A stretch of DNA of 50,282 nt from Lichenifustis flavocetrariae (GCF_026130545.1 NZ_JAMOIM010000033.1:1-50282); one strand, 5' to 3'; shown: positions 9,057 to 18,340, counted from the first letter of the stretch. The notes: generated by a model from the sequence alone, not told the origin. Made by a program: numbers and translations.

Positions 9057-9479
9057 TCAGTGCGCCAAAACAGCGAGAGCGACCGCGATCAGCACGAGCG
9101 TGCACAGCACGTAAGTAACGAGCTGTTGCGGATAGAGGCCCAGTGGACGGGGCAGTCGAACCGCGAACTCGGGATCGCTCCAGGCGGTGCCGGGAAATGC
9201 TCGCGCCAAAGCCATGGCGACGAAGTAGTTCGCCGCGACCGCAGCGGCGATCAGGAACAACGGAAGCGTCAGCGGACGTGAGCCGAACAGGATAGCGAGT
9301 GACAGTGATCCGCTAATGATGCCCATAGCCATCGTCTGCCCGTTGTGAAATTTAGCATGTGGTGGCCATTTTGGATTGAACAAATGCTGCTTCGCGCCAG
9401 ACGGCACAATCGCATCCGCGACCAGGCCGCCATAGTTGAACAGGGCGACGAAGGCGATAGTATACTTGGCGATTTCCAT
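9057..9479 (-). CDS. Small four-helix membrane protein, possibly DUF6640
   Basis: 140 residues starting at ATG 9479, preceded by GGAGAGGAGCG; the frame is open further upstream but without a better site. Four hydrophobic segments are visible: IAFVALFNYGGLVADAI, MGIISGSLSLAILFGS, LPLFLIAAAVAANYFVAM and QLVTYVLCTLVLIAVALAVL. The loop after helix 1 has FNPKWPPHAKFHNGQTMAM, a motif I associate with the uncharacterised DUF6640 family. It is an inner-membrane protein of unknown role and probably transcribed alone. Confidence 0.65.
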   Translation of the reverse strand: MEIAKYTIAFVALFNYGGLVADAIVPSGAKQHLFNPKWPPHAKFHNGQTMAMGIISGSLSLAILFGSRPLTLPLFLIAAAVAANYFVAMALARAFPGTAWSDPEFAVRLPRPLGLYPQQLVTYVLCTLVLIAVALAVLAH

Positions 9480-10089
9480 AGGACGCTCCTCTCCCTCGAT
9501 CAGGGAAAGGACGTACAGGTTGCCCACGTCTCCATCAGACGTGTAGGCTGTACGAACGCTAACGCCACCCGGACTACCTACCGGGCTGTGACTTTCGCAC
9601 GTCCACATTCATCTCGCCTGAGTGGGATTGCTTTGTCAAGATTAGCGAAACGGGCTGGCGCCGGGGTTGAAATCCAAGGCGTCCGTCCGTTCTGGCCTTC
9701 GAGGAAATGCTGAAGGCACTTCTGTGCCGCGCAATCGAAATGTGGCCGACGCGCAATCAAGGGCCATTTCCGATGCACATTAGCTGAGACTGGAGGCGCC
9801 CGCCGACGCACGCTCTGTGAGAATGAACGCACGATCTGTGAGACCGACGCGAGATCATCCGCACCCGACGCAAAATCCGTTAGACGCAGAAGCCCCTTGT
9901 CCGGCAAGCCGCAGCTGAGGGGTCAACCTTGCGGTGATTTCCGGACGGGTTTTATAGTCAGGGATCGAGGATATCTCGCGCCAATCAGGAGCCGTCAGAA
10001 AAATCGGCCGTTTAGCTGGCGCCGAGCCGGCCATCATTATAGGTCGTCACAGCTAGGTACCCGCCTTAGCCCCGCCCTTGTCGAGAATC
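9480..10089. other. Gene-free stretch
   Basis: No supported gene. A 109-codon open frame exists on the minus strand (9578-9907), but it shows no recognisable domain and no convincing start. Two imperfect direct repeats containing ACGCACG and TCTGTGAGA lie near 9805-9842. The region separates the redox genes from the exporter region. Confidence 0.35.
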
Positions 10090-10826
10090 TCAGTCTCCCG
10101 CGATCACTCGCTCCGTCGCTCGCGGCCACAGCAGCACCCACAACAGCAGGGCGGTTACCGACGGTGCCGCCCAAACGCGCTCGTGCAGACCGGGGACCGC
10201 GATTACGCCAAGCAGGCCGCCGAGCAGGAACATCAGCAGCGTGGGCACGATCGCCCGCCACGTATGCCGGTCCCGCTCGCGCTCCTCGGCGGTGCCATGC
10301 CCGGTCGCCAGATTGAGCAGAGCCACGCTGCCGGTAACGCAGTTGGCGGTCAGCGCCCAAGTGGTCGGTGCCGACTTGTCCATCATGTGCATGGCGGTAT
10401 TGGACAGCGCGATCAACAGCACGGCGAGCAGCCCGACGAGCAGGCCGGCGTCCGACTTGCTGCCGATCACCGGACCCGCGACTCCCGCGGCGATGCACAG
10501 CGCCAGCAGCGCGGTTGCCTGCATCAGCAGCAGGCCGCGCATCATCGCGCGGCTGTCCGTTCCCAGCCGTCGCGTTAAAAATAGATCAGGATCATGCCGG
10601 CAAAGAACACCGGCACCGCCAGGATCTGCGGCGCATGCGGCGTTTCGCCGGGCAGCAGGTAGGATACCGACTGGGTCAGATCGCCGGTGATATTAGCCGA
10701 GTAGAAGTGCGAAAGGGTCAGCCAGCCGATAACGTCGATCATACCGGTGAGAAAGCCTAGTGCGGGCGGCAGGCGCGTCCAGCGGAGGCCATCGCCAGGC
10801 GCGGCGTGGTCGCTAGAACCGCTCAT
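10090..10826 (-). pseudogene. DUF1275 (YoaK-type) membrane protein, one frameshift (module A)
   Basis: ATG 10826 overlaps the stop of the preceding ThrE-like gene. The first part carries the DUF1275 core, LPPALGFLTGMIDVIGWLTL followed by ANITGDLTQS. After MILIYF a TAA ends the frame, but the next frame continues at once as LTRRLGTDSRAMMRGLLLMQ and further membrane helices to 10090. One extra base in the five-A run at 10577-10581 would restore one protein of about 245 residues with six or so helices. This is either a sequencing error or a recent frameshift. A homologue stands at 17330-18037. Confidence 0.75.
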
Positions 10827-12170
10827 GTTCGGCTGCGCGGCATCGGCGTGAATCGAGCCGCATCCAGATGGACTTAGGAATGACAAGTCCCAGCGCCATG
10901 GCGACCAGCGTCAACAGAGCGGTGCCGCCGTCTGCGCCGATCCCGGCGAGCAGCCTGAGCGGCGCACCGGCACCGGCGCGCTGCAGCTCGACCAAGCCCG
11001 CGGCCATGCGGAACAGAAAGCTGCCCGGCACCTGCGCGACCACCGCCGCAAACCCCACCGCCGCGAACGGCAGGCGCCAGCGCCGCGCGATCGGCTCCAC
11101 CACCACGCCGACCAGCAGGCAGCCGATCCCGGCGGCGCTGGCGTTGGCAAGGTGCAGCTCGGTGAGGCAGAACCAGCGCAGGCCGTGCGCCAACGCGCCT
11201 ACGATCACCGGCAAGGCCAGCATCCGGTAAGGTATGGAGAAGAACACGCCATAGGCCGCCGAGGCCATCGCCGCGCAGGCCATGTCCTGCCACCATGACA
11301 GGTCGGACGGGGGCGCGTTGGGATCAGGCGCAACGCCGTCCGCCAGGCCCGCGCCGATCAGCACGCCGGCCGACAGTGCGACAATGGAGAGCAGCCCGTA
11401 GGTAAGCCTGGCGAGGCCGATCAACAGCCGCAGCCCGGCAAGGTCGAAAGTAGCGCCCATCAGCGCGGGGCCGGGCACCAGCACCAGCAACGGCCCCATC
11501 ATCACCAGCCCGGAGTCGAGAGCGACATGGAAGCGCGTGGCGACTCCGCCGACGACCCCGGCGAGCAGCGCGGCGGCGAACAGCTGCGCCAGCCCGTTAT
11601 TGATTCCCAGCCGCTCGCCCATCCACCGTCGCAGCAGGCCGCCAGCGAATGCGGCGACCCCGACCACCGGCAGGATCTGCGGGTCGGCCGCGCCGTTGAG
11701 CAGCGACAGGGCCGGGGCCTGCCCGCCCCCGCCCACCAGCCGATCGCGTGCGCCCGGGCCTGCCTGTCGGGGTAGGCGATTTGGAGCAGCGCCAAGGCGG
11801 AGGGCACGAGCAGGGCCGCGCCGAGCCCCTGCATCATCCGAGCAGCCAGCAGCCAGCTAAACGCTGGCGCGATCCCGCAGGCCAGCGAGGCGAGCGTGAA
11901 GAACGCGAAGCCCGCCATGAACGTCGCGCGCGGACCATGCCGGTCGCTGAGCGCGCCGGCGTTGAGTAGGAAGGCGGCGTAGGCCAGCGTGTAGACGTTG
12001 AGCACCCACTCCATGCCGCCCAAGCCGGTGCCGAAAGACCTGCCCAGCGCGGGCGCCGCGACGTTGACCGCCGACACGTCGACCGTGACGAGCACGATCC
12101 CCATCATCGCCGCCGCCAGCACGGCTGCGGCGCTCATCGTCCCGTACACCGCTCTCGTCTGATGGTTCAC
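10813..12170 (-). pseudogene. MFS transporter N-terminus joined to ThrE exporter membrane domain
   Basis: From GTG 12170 the first 150 residues are the start of a DHA2-type MFS transporter: VLVTVDVSAVNVAAPALG, WVLNVYTLAYAAFLLNAGAL, SDRHGPRATF and MQGLGAALLVPSALALLQIA. Near 11730 the coding frame changes and the rest (ending 10813) is the membrane part of a threonine/serine exporter, with LLVLVPGPALMGATFDLAG and PFAAVGFAAVVAQVPGSF. MFS residues 150 onward and the ThrE cytosolic domain are missing, so this is a hybrid of two unrelated genes. One extra base in the G-rich run at 11725-11733 (read on this strand) would join the halves. Confidence 0.65.
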
Positions 12171-12179
12171 GACCGGTCG

Positions 12180-12896
12180 TCACCAGCCCAGCGGGCTGCC
12201 CTGCCAGTCGAGATAGAGGTTCTCACCCGATCCCTGGTGGCGCTCAACCACGTCGGCGACGCCCCGCACGCTCGGCTCCAGCTCCATCTCCGGCTCGACC
12301 GTGCCGTCTAGGGTGCCCATGGCAGTGCGCACCCAGCCGGGGTGGATCGAGAGCATGGTGAGACCGAAAGGCCCGCGGTCCCGGTTGGTCGCCCATAAAC
12401 CACGCGCGAGCATGTTCAGCGCGACCTTGCTGGCCCGGTAGAGCTCGAGTCCGCCCTCCAGGTTGATGGCGGTGCTGCCCCGGTGCGAGGACATGAAGGC
12501 GTAGGTTCCGCCGACCTCGGTAAGCCGGCCGAGCAGCCGGTGGGCGAGGCGGATCGGGCCGAAGGTGTTGGTCAGCATGATCTCGGCGAACTCCGCGTCC
12601 GTCGCCTGCGCCACGCTCTGGTGCAGCGGTCCGTAGATGCCGGCGTTGAAGAAGATCACGTCGAAGCGGCGGTCGGCCAGCGAAGCCAGGAACGGCTCGA
12701 TCTGGCCGGCGTCGGTCACGTCGATGGACGCCAGCGAGAGCCGCGAGGGATCCTCGCGCCCGACTGCTTCAAGCTCGCCGATGTCCGCGCTCGGGCGCGC
12801 CGTGCCGGTGACGCTCCAGCCGCGGCGGAACAACTCTCGAGCGAGCCCAAGGCCCAGCCCACGTTCGGCCGCGATGATCAAGATCGAGTTGCTCAC
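12180..12896 (-). CDS. Short-chain dehydrogenase/reductase family protein
   Basis: 238 residues of an SDR with an atypical nucleotide site: ILIIAAERGLGLGLARELF in place of TGxxxGxG. It has FDVIFFNAGIYGP in place of NNAG, a catalytic Ser region GTYAFMSSHRGS and YRASKVALNML with the YxxxK pair. GTG 12896 is chosen for its 8-base distance to AGGA; TTG 12899 is also possible. It follows another SDR by 13 bp and precedes the MFS start by 9 bp, which points to one operon read from 13659 and under control of the divergent LysR gene. The substrate is unknown. Confidence 0.83.
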   Translation of the reverse strand: MSNSILIIAAERGLGLGLARELFRRGWSVTGTARPSADIGELEAVGREDPSRLSLASIDVTDAGQIEPFLASLADRRFDVIFFNAGIYGPLHQSVAQATDAEFAEIMLTNTFGPIRLAHRLLGRLTEVGGTYAFMSSHRGSTAINLEGGLELYRASKVALNMLARGLWATNRDRGPFGLTMLSIHPGWVRTAMGTLDGTVEPEMELEPSVRGVADVVERHQGSGENLYLDWQGSPLGW

Positions 12897-12909
12897 CAAA
12901 CTGGTCCTT

Positions 12910-13659
12910 TCAAATTGCGGTGTAGCCGCCGTCCGCCATGACCAGGGCGCCGGTCATGAAACTGGAAGCGGGCGAGGCGAGGAAGGCGATCACCTCGGCG
13001 ATCTCGCCAGGTTGGCCGATGCGGCCGATCGGGTGCGCGTCGCCGTAGCCGGCGAGCTTCGCCCGGCTGTCCTCGACGCCGGTGCTCTGCAGGATGTCGG
13101 TCTCGACCACGCCGGGCGCGACCGCGTTGGCGCGGATGCCTCGCGCGCCATATTCGACGGCGATGACCTTCACGAGCTGGGTGATCGCCCCCTTGGAAGC
13201 GGCGTAAGCGGCCAGCTCCTTCATCGCCACCTGGGCCACGACCGAAACCACGGAGACGATCGCGCCGCCGCCGGTCTCCAGCATCGCCCGGACGGCCTCG
13301 CGCGAATGCACGAAGTTCCCCCGGGCGTTGGTGGCCAGCACTGCGTCCCACTCCTCGACGCTGGTGTCGAGAAGCGGCTTGTTCAGCGTGCGGCCGGCGT
13401 TGTTGACCAGGATGTCGAGCCGGCCGAACCGCTCGCGCGCCAGGGCGACGGTGCGCCGCGCCACGTCCTCGTTGGCGACGTCGCCGGTCAGGGCCGCGTA
13501 GCCGTCGCCGTCCAGCTCGTGCACGACGTCGGAGAGGTCGCTCGCGACAACACGCGCGCCTCTCGCGTGCAGCAGCTCGGCCGTCGCGCGGCCGATGCCG
13601 CGCGCCGCGCCGGTGATCATCGCGACCTTGCCGTCTAGGCTCCACCTCTCCGGGGTCAT
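12910..13659 (-). CDS. SDR-family oxidoreductase (classical)
   Basis: 249 residues from ATG 13659, which has GGAAGGAGCG just upstream. Classical SDR features are complete: KVAMITGAARGIGRATAELL, an acidic residue in VVASDLSD that favours NAD, LDILVNNAGRTLN, the Ser in IVSVVSVVAQVAM, YAASKGAITQLVKV with Tyr and Lys, and the substrate-side APGVVETDI. It ends in SSFMTGALVMADGG. It resembles 3-oxoacyl-ACP reductase/2-deoxygluconate dehydrogenase-like enzymes. First gene of the operon facing the LysR gene at 13837. Confidence 0.88.
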   Translation of the reverse strand: MTPERWSLDGKVAMITGAARGIGRATAELLHARGARVVASDLSDVVHELDGDGYAALTGDVANEDVARRTVALARERFGRLDILVNNAGRTLNKPLLDTSVEEWDAVLATNARGNFVHSREAVRAMLETGGGAIVSVVSVVAQVAMKELAAYAASKGAITQLVKVIAVEYGARGIRANAVAPGVVETDILQSTGVEDSRAKLAGYGDAHPIGRIGQPGEIAEVIAFLASPASSFMTGALVMADGGYTAI

Positions 13660-13798
13660 GACCACGCTCCTTCCAAATAAGTCCAGCATCGCCCGGGTCG
13701 GCGGACCCGAGCCAGGAGCTGGCGACCAGCCGATCTGCGTCGGGCTGAACTGGTAAGTAGAGCTCTGGAGCCCGCGAGAGAATTGCGACTTTCTAAGC

Positions 13799-13817
13799 AA
13801 GCCTGTAATGCAGGCTT
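13799..13817. promoter_or_regulatory. Palindrome upstream of the LysR gene
   Basis: AAGCCTG-TAATG-CAGGCTT is a perfect 7-bp inverted repeat in the divergent region between the SDR operon and the LysR gene, 20 bases before the LysR start. It is a plausible LysR autoregulatory site, inferred from symmetry and position. Confidence 0.4.
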
Positions 13818-13836
13818 ATAAATGCTCGGAGCAGGC

Positions 13837-14745
13837 ATGATCCCGACGAGTGACTTCGGTGCGCTCCGCGCCTTTGTCGCGGTGGCCGAGGCTCTGAGCT
13901 TCAGCCGGGCGGCCAAGTCCCTCGGCGTCTCCTCCTCGGCGCTCACCCAGGGGGTGCGACGCATTGAGGACCGCATGGGCGCAAGGCTGCTCAACCGCAC
14001 CACGCGCAGCGTCTCGCTGACCGAGGCGGGTCAGGCGCTTTACGATCGCGTCCGGCCGGCGATCGACGAGCTCGGGACCGTGATGAGCATGGACCCCGGC
14101 GTCACGGGCCAGCTGACCGGAACGGTCAGGATCAACGCCTTCCGGATCGCGGCCGACCTCTTCCTGACGCCGATGCTCGCCCGCTTCGCGCGCGACCACC
14201 CGGGCGTCGTGCTGGACGTCACCCTGGACGACAACGTGGTCGACATCGTCGCCGCCGGCTACGACGCCGCGATCCGCCTGGGAGAATTGATCGAGCGCGA
14301 CATGGTCGCCCTCAGGCTCGGTCCTGAGCTACGCCAGGTCGCGGTGGCTGCGCCATCCTACCTCGCCGAACACGGCGCGCCGGTTACGCCGCGAGACCTG
14401 CTCGCACATAACTGCATCCGCTGGCGCTGGCCGGGACATGAGCGACCCTACGCCTGGGAGTTTTGCGAGGATGGCCGCTGGTTCGCCGTCGAAGTCTCAG
14501 GCTCGCTGATCGCAAGCAGCCGCGAGTTCGGCGTGCGGGCCGCCGTGGACGGCGTAGGCGTCGCCTTCGCCGTCGAAGAGGCGATCGCGCCGTTCGTCGA
14601 GGACAATCGCTTGGTGCGGCTCTTGGAACCCTGGTCGGCTCCCTTTCCAGGCTTCCATCTCTGCTACCCGCAACAGCGGAACATGGCGCCGGCCCTCCGC
14701 GCCTTCGTCGACGCGCTGCGATCGCCATACATCGTTCCTGCTTGA
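13837..14745 (+). CDS. LysR-family transcriptional regulator
   Basis: 302 residues from ATG 13837; GGAG five bases upstream supports it over the in-frame ATG 13822. The N-terminal winged HTH reads FVAVAEALSFSRAAKSLG then SSSALTQGVRRIEDRMGARLL and NRTTRSVSLTEAG; the effector domain has VRINAFRIAADLFLTPML and DAAIRLGELIERDMVALRL, as in the CrgA/AaeR-like group. It is divergent from the SDR-SDR-MFS/ThrE-DUF1275 genes and is their likely regulator. Confidence 0.88.
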   Translation: MIPTSDFGALRAFVAVAEALSFSRAAKSLGVSSSALTQGVRRIEDRMGARLLNRTTRSVSLTEAGQALYDRVRPAIDELGTVMSMDPGVTGQLTGTVRINAFRIAADLFLTPMLARFARDHPGVVLDVTLDDNVVDIVAAGYDAAIRLGELIERDMVALRLGPELRQVAVAAPSYLAEHGAPVTPRDLLAHNCIRWRWPGHERPYAWEFCEDGRWFAVEVSGSLIASSREFGVRAAVDGVGVAFAVEEAIAPFVEDNRLVRLLEPWSAPFPGFHLCYPQQRNMAPALRAFVDALRSPYIVPA

Positions 14746-14823
14746 TCGGGACGGCCGTGAACATCAGCGGGCGAGCCGCTGAGGAGAGGCGGTGATCGCC
14801 GCCTCGACCAGGGGCGGTCGCGT

Positions 14824-15525
14824 TCAGAGTGGTATGGCGTAGGCGTGGTGCCCAGCTTCATCCTGCACGGTCCCCCAGCTCGGAACAGATCTGGGCACGC
14901 CGCCCGCCGCCGTGGCTACGCCGTTGGCGATGGCGAGCTGCCGAAGCAATTCCGATCGCGACCCCATGATCCGAACCTCGCGGTCGGCGACCTCCACGCG
15001 TTGCGCCAGCGCTCGCAGATGGTCACGCCGGAACCGCCCGTCCGGACCGCGCAGCTTTCGCCGCGCGGCCGCAGCGAACGCCGTCAGGGTTGCCGGCGTG
15101 ATCTCCGGCCCGATGGTGTCGGCCTCGGCCGCAGCCCGCTCGGCGTCGGCTTCAGCCTGACTTTTGATTGCGCGCAGCTCGGCGATGCGCTCCTTGATGC
15201 CGATTGCAACCCGGCCATTCGCACCGCGACCAGCCCCCGCGACTGTTTGGACAGCCTCGTCCATGCGCGCCAAGATGCCGAGGACGTCTTGCAGAAACAT
15301 TCGTCCGGCGTTCTTTGGCCTCGCACCACCGTGATGACGTTCAAACAGCGACGTTCCTAGTTCGTCTTCCAGTGTGCGGAGCCGACGACTAATGGCTGAC
15401 TGTTCAACACCAAGCGATTGGGCGGCGCGCCGAAAACTGCCCGCCTGGGAAATCGGTACGACGACGTCCAAGTCCCTGAGCTCAAAGAGGCGACTGTCTC
15501 GTGATTTCTTGAGCTCTTCTGGCAC
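14824..15525 (-). pseudogene. Chimera: LysR N-terminus fused to serine recombinase C-terminus
   Basis: One open frame of 233 codons joins two unrelated genes. Residues 1-110 (15525 to about 15197) are a LysR DNA-binding half: LDVVVPISQAGSFRRAAQSL, EQSAISRRLRTLEDELGTSL, LFERHHGG. From KERIAELRAIKSQA (about 15196) onward it is the C-terminus of a large serine recombinase, with coiled-coil-like Ala/Glu-rich sequence, LRGPDGRFRRDHLRALAQRV and EVRIMGSRSELLRQL. Neither effector domain nor recombinase catalytic domain is present. A deletion or illegitimate recombination event best explains it; a DNA-binding fragment could still be made. Confidence 0.75.
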
Positions 15526-15681
15526 GCGACTACCGCACTTTCGCCGATCTACGAGGCGTGAACTTCACCGCGCCGTTCCTCAAGACGGGGGTCGGCTTGC
15601 CTTCCTGATTAACCCTCTGGTTCGAGAACACACCCATTCACCGTTGCTGGATGAGCACCGATCAAAATATACGCGATTAGC

Positions 15682-16029
15682 CAGGGCAATTTCGAGCTGA
15701 ACGCGATGCGCCCGATCATCATCAACAACTTCCTCCATTCGGCGCGCATCCTGGGCGACGGGTGCGAGAAGTTCCGGACCTTCTCGGTGGAGGGCACCGA
15801 ACTCAACGAGAAGAAGATCGCGCAGTATGTCGGGGAGAGCCTGATGCTGGTCACCGCGCTCAGCCCGGTGATCGGCTACATCAACTCAGCGCATATTGCC
15901 GAAAAGGCCGCGGCTGATGGCAGCACGCTCAAAGAGGCGGCAGTCGCTTCCGGCAAGATCGACGAGGCGAAGTTCGATCAGATCGTGAACCCGATCAACA
16001 TGGTCGGGCACGGCGTTGCCGGCGCCTAG
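15682..16029 (+). pseudogene. fumC: Class II fumarase C-terminal fragment
   Basis: The frame encodes QGNFELNAMRPIIINNFLHS, CEKFRTFSVEGTELNEKKI and SLMLVTALSPVIGY, the last quarter of class II fumarate hydratase (FumC), including the C-terminal domain up to NMVGHG. The roughly 350 residues with the active-site SS-loop are missing; similarity starts abruptly near 15682. The stop at 16029 lies 5 bases before the start of the ThrE gene. It is therefore a gene remnant carried next to the exporter module. Confidence 0.8.
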
Positions 16030-16033
16030 GCCA

Positions 16034-17333
16034 GTGGCGCACACCGCCGCGGACGCAGCTGGAACCCGGATCACGCCGGAACAGGCGGCGGACCTGCTGA
16101 TGGAGGCGGCAATCAGCCTTCACGGTAACGGTCAGGAGACGGCCGTCACCCAGAAAGCGGTCGAGCGGCTCGGCATGGCGCTTGGCCATCCCGTGACGCT
16201 CCTCCTGCGCTGGGGCGAGGTTGTCGTGTCGCTAAAGGGCGGGCGAGACGGCCAGGTCTGGCGCGTCGACACCGCGACGCCGGATGCCGTGGCGATGAAC
16301 CGCGTGGTCGGCACCATGGCGCTGATCGACGACCTGGAAGACAAAGCAGGAAGTCACCGGCAGGACGGTCCGGCGTTGCGATTGGCTGACGAGTTGCCGC
16401 CAAGCAGCGACCTGCTGTTCGTTGCCGCATGCGCCGTCGGCGCGGTTATGCTCGGCATCATCTCCGGCGCGACACGTTGGCAAGCGTTATTGCTGATTGC
16501 GCTCAGCGCCGGCGCGGGCGGAATGATAAGGCGAGCGACTGGTCGACGCGGCGCGAGCGCCATCGTCCAACCATTTCTCGCCGCTTTGGTGGCGGGACTG
16601 GCCCTCGCGGTGCGTTGGCAGCTCAGCTCCGTGCTCAGTGCTCCGTCTGGTCGCGGTCGCGCCGTGCATGGTGTTGGTGCCAGGACCGCACATCCTCAAC
16701 GGTGCCTTCGATTTGCTGGCGCTGCGTATCCCACTCGCCGCCTCGCGACTCGCCTTCGCGGTCCTCGTCCTTTTCGCGATCGGAGTCGGGCTTCTTGCCG
16801 GGCTCGCGTTGGCCGGCGGTGAGCTCCCCGCTTTCGAACCTGGACGGAGCGTCGCGGTCTGGGTCGACGTACCCGCCGCGGCGATCGTGGCGATGTGCTA
16901 TGGCGTGTTCTACTCGATGCCGGTGCGGATGCTGGTTTGGCCCGCCGCGGCGGGCGCTGTCGCGCACGCCGCGCACTGGTGGGCGATGGCGACGTTCGGG
17001 TTGTCCGCCGCGACGGCGACCGGCGTGGCGGCACTCGTCGCAGCCACCATCCTCTTACCCGCCGTCCGGCGTTATCGGCTGCCCTTCGCGGGCGTCGGGT
17101 TCGCGTCGGTAGTGTCGCTCCTGCCCGGGGTGTTCGTGTTTCGCCTGATGAGTGGGGCAGTGCAGATCGCCGCGGCCGGGTCCGACATCCCGCCCAGGCT
17201 CCTCGACGCCGTCCTGGCGGATGCCGTCACCGCTTTCGCGATCGTTCTCGCCATGGCGCTGGGGCTGGCAATACCAAAACAGCTTTATGAAACGCTGTCA
17301 CCCGGCGCGAGCGGCGGGAGAGCACCGACATGA
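16034..17333 (+). pseudogene. ThrE-type threonine/serine exporter, frameshifted by a 7-bp duplication (module B)
   Basis: GTG 16034 (TTG 16016 also possible) opens a cytosolic domain (ITPEQAADLLMEAAISLHGN, MNRVVGTMALIDDLE) followed by helices (LLFVAACAVGAVMLGIISG, FLAALVAGLALAVRWQLSS). The frame then breaks at 16631-16644, where GTGCTCA-GTGCTCC is a 7-bp tandem duplication; removing one copy gives the family sequence SSVLRLVAVAPCMVLVPGPH. The second half (from 16638) runs intact to PKQLYETL. ThrE proteins export threonine, serine or small molecules by proton exchange. The stop overlaps the next ATG, so it was an operon with DUF1275. Confidence 0.8.
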
Positions 17334-18037
17334 CCGCAACCGCGTCGTCGTTCTCCGCCTCCGTCGGATACCGGACCTTGCCGGCGTTGTTGAGCTTTAT
17401 CGCGGGCATGGTCGACGTGATCGGCTGGTTGACGTTGGGCGGCGTGTTCACGGCTCACATCACCGGCAACATCGTCGTGTTCGCGGCGGCGTTGGCCGGT
17501 GGCGGCCAGTCCCACCTTACGTCAATCCTGTTGATCCCGATCTTCGGCGTATCGGTGCTGGTCGCCGATCAACTGGTGCATCGATCGGACCGATGCGCCG
17601 AGAGCCATGCTCGATCCCTGCTCGTCATCCAGTTCGGGCTGCTGGTCGCTGCGGCCGTCGTCGCCTGGGCATTGCAGCCATCGCGCGATCCGCACGGGGG
17701 AGCGGCATTTGCGGTCGCCGCGATCGCCGTGATGGCGATGGCGGCTCAGAACACCTTTTTGCACCTCAGCCGCAAGCAGGCGCCGACGACGGCGGTGATG
17801 ACGGGAAACATCGTTGCGGCGCTGGTGTCCGGACTGGCGCTGCTTCGCGGCGATGCCGACCGCGACGAAGCGGCGCGTCACTGGACCGCCACATGGCCGC
17901 TGCTCGTGGGTTTCGTCCTAGGCTGTATCGTTGGAGCGCTGCTTGTCGGTCAGTCACGGACGTTCGCTTGGATCATGCCCGCTCTCTTCGCGCTTGGCGC
18001 TGTCCGGCTGAACGAACGCGGGCCAGGGCTGACATGA
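17330..18037 (+). CDS. DUF1275 (YoaK-type) membrane protein (module B)
   Basis: 235 residues, intact. Core motif LPALLSFIAGMVDVIGWLTL and HITGNIVVFAAALAGG near the N-terminus, then about five more helices (IPIFGVSVLVADQLV, LLVAAAVVAWALQP, AVAAIAVMAMAAQNTF, GFVLGCIVGALLVG) and PTTAVMTGNIVAAL, a second copy of the TGN motif. The family is uncharacterised, a presumed transporter. ATG 17330 overlaps the ThrE stop (ATGA), the same arrangement as in module A, which suggests the two proteins work together. Confidence 0.85.
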   Translation: MTATASSFSASVGYRTLPALLSFIAGMVDVIGWLTLGGVFTAHITGNIVVFAAALAGGGQSHLTSILLIPIFGVSVLVADQLVHRSDRCAESHARSLLVIQFGLLVAAAVVAWALQPSRDPHGGAAFAVAAIAVMAMAAQNTFLHLSRKQAPTTAVMTGNIVAALVSGLALLRGDADRDEAARHWTATWPLLVGFVLGCIVGALLVGQSRTFAWIMPALFALGAVRLNERGPGLT

Positions 18038-18112
18038 ACATGATGCGGGCCGGCGTGATCGATGGCTGCTGGAGCGGCTTCGCGTTCTTCCTCCCGGCGA
18101 TGGCGCTGGTGG
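18034..18112 (+). pseudogene. Start of an unknown membrane protein, cut off
   Basis: An ATG overlapping the DUF1275 stop (ATGA) begins MNMMRAGVIDGCWSGFAFF, a hydrophobic start, but after about 26 codons the sequence switches to antisense of a resolvase gene. It is probably the third gene of module B, lost by a rearrangement. The family cannot be recognised from what is left. Confidence 0.35.
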
Positions 18113-18340
18113 GTCATCATCATCTCCACCAGAGAGCGGCCGAGCCGGTCCAGCTTCCAGACCACCAGGATGTCATCGGGACGAAGAAAGGCGAGCGCCT
18201 TATCGAACTCTGGCCGGCTGGTGCTTGCCTTGCCAGATTTCTTCTCCTCGAAAATGCGTTCACACCCGGCCTTCCGGAGCGTGTCGCGCTGCAGGTCGAG
18301 GTTCTGGTCCGCGGTCGACACTGTCATAACCGATGAGCAT
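18113..18340 (-). pseudogene. Tn3-type resolvase N-terminal fragment
   Basis: The minus strand encodes VSTADQNLDLQRDTLRKAGC, IFEEKKSGKASTSRPEFDKA and VWKLDRLGRSLVEMM, the catalytic half of a small serine resolvase including the VSTxxQ Ser. The original start (MLIGY at 18340) is out of frame with VSTADQ, so the 5' end has an indel. After SLVEMM at about 18115 the gene stops and module B DNA begins. The C-terminal HTH is missing. Confidence 0.75.

Noticed and set aside
9578-9907. 109-codon open frame on the minus strand
   Set aside because: No domain, no convincing start or ribosome binding site, and composition unlike the neighbouring genes.
15540-15602. Short frame reading DLRGVNFTAPFLKTGVG, like a binding-protein fragment
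   Set aside because: Too short and without neighbours to support a family call.
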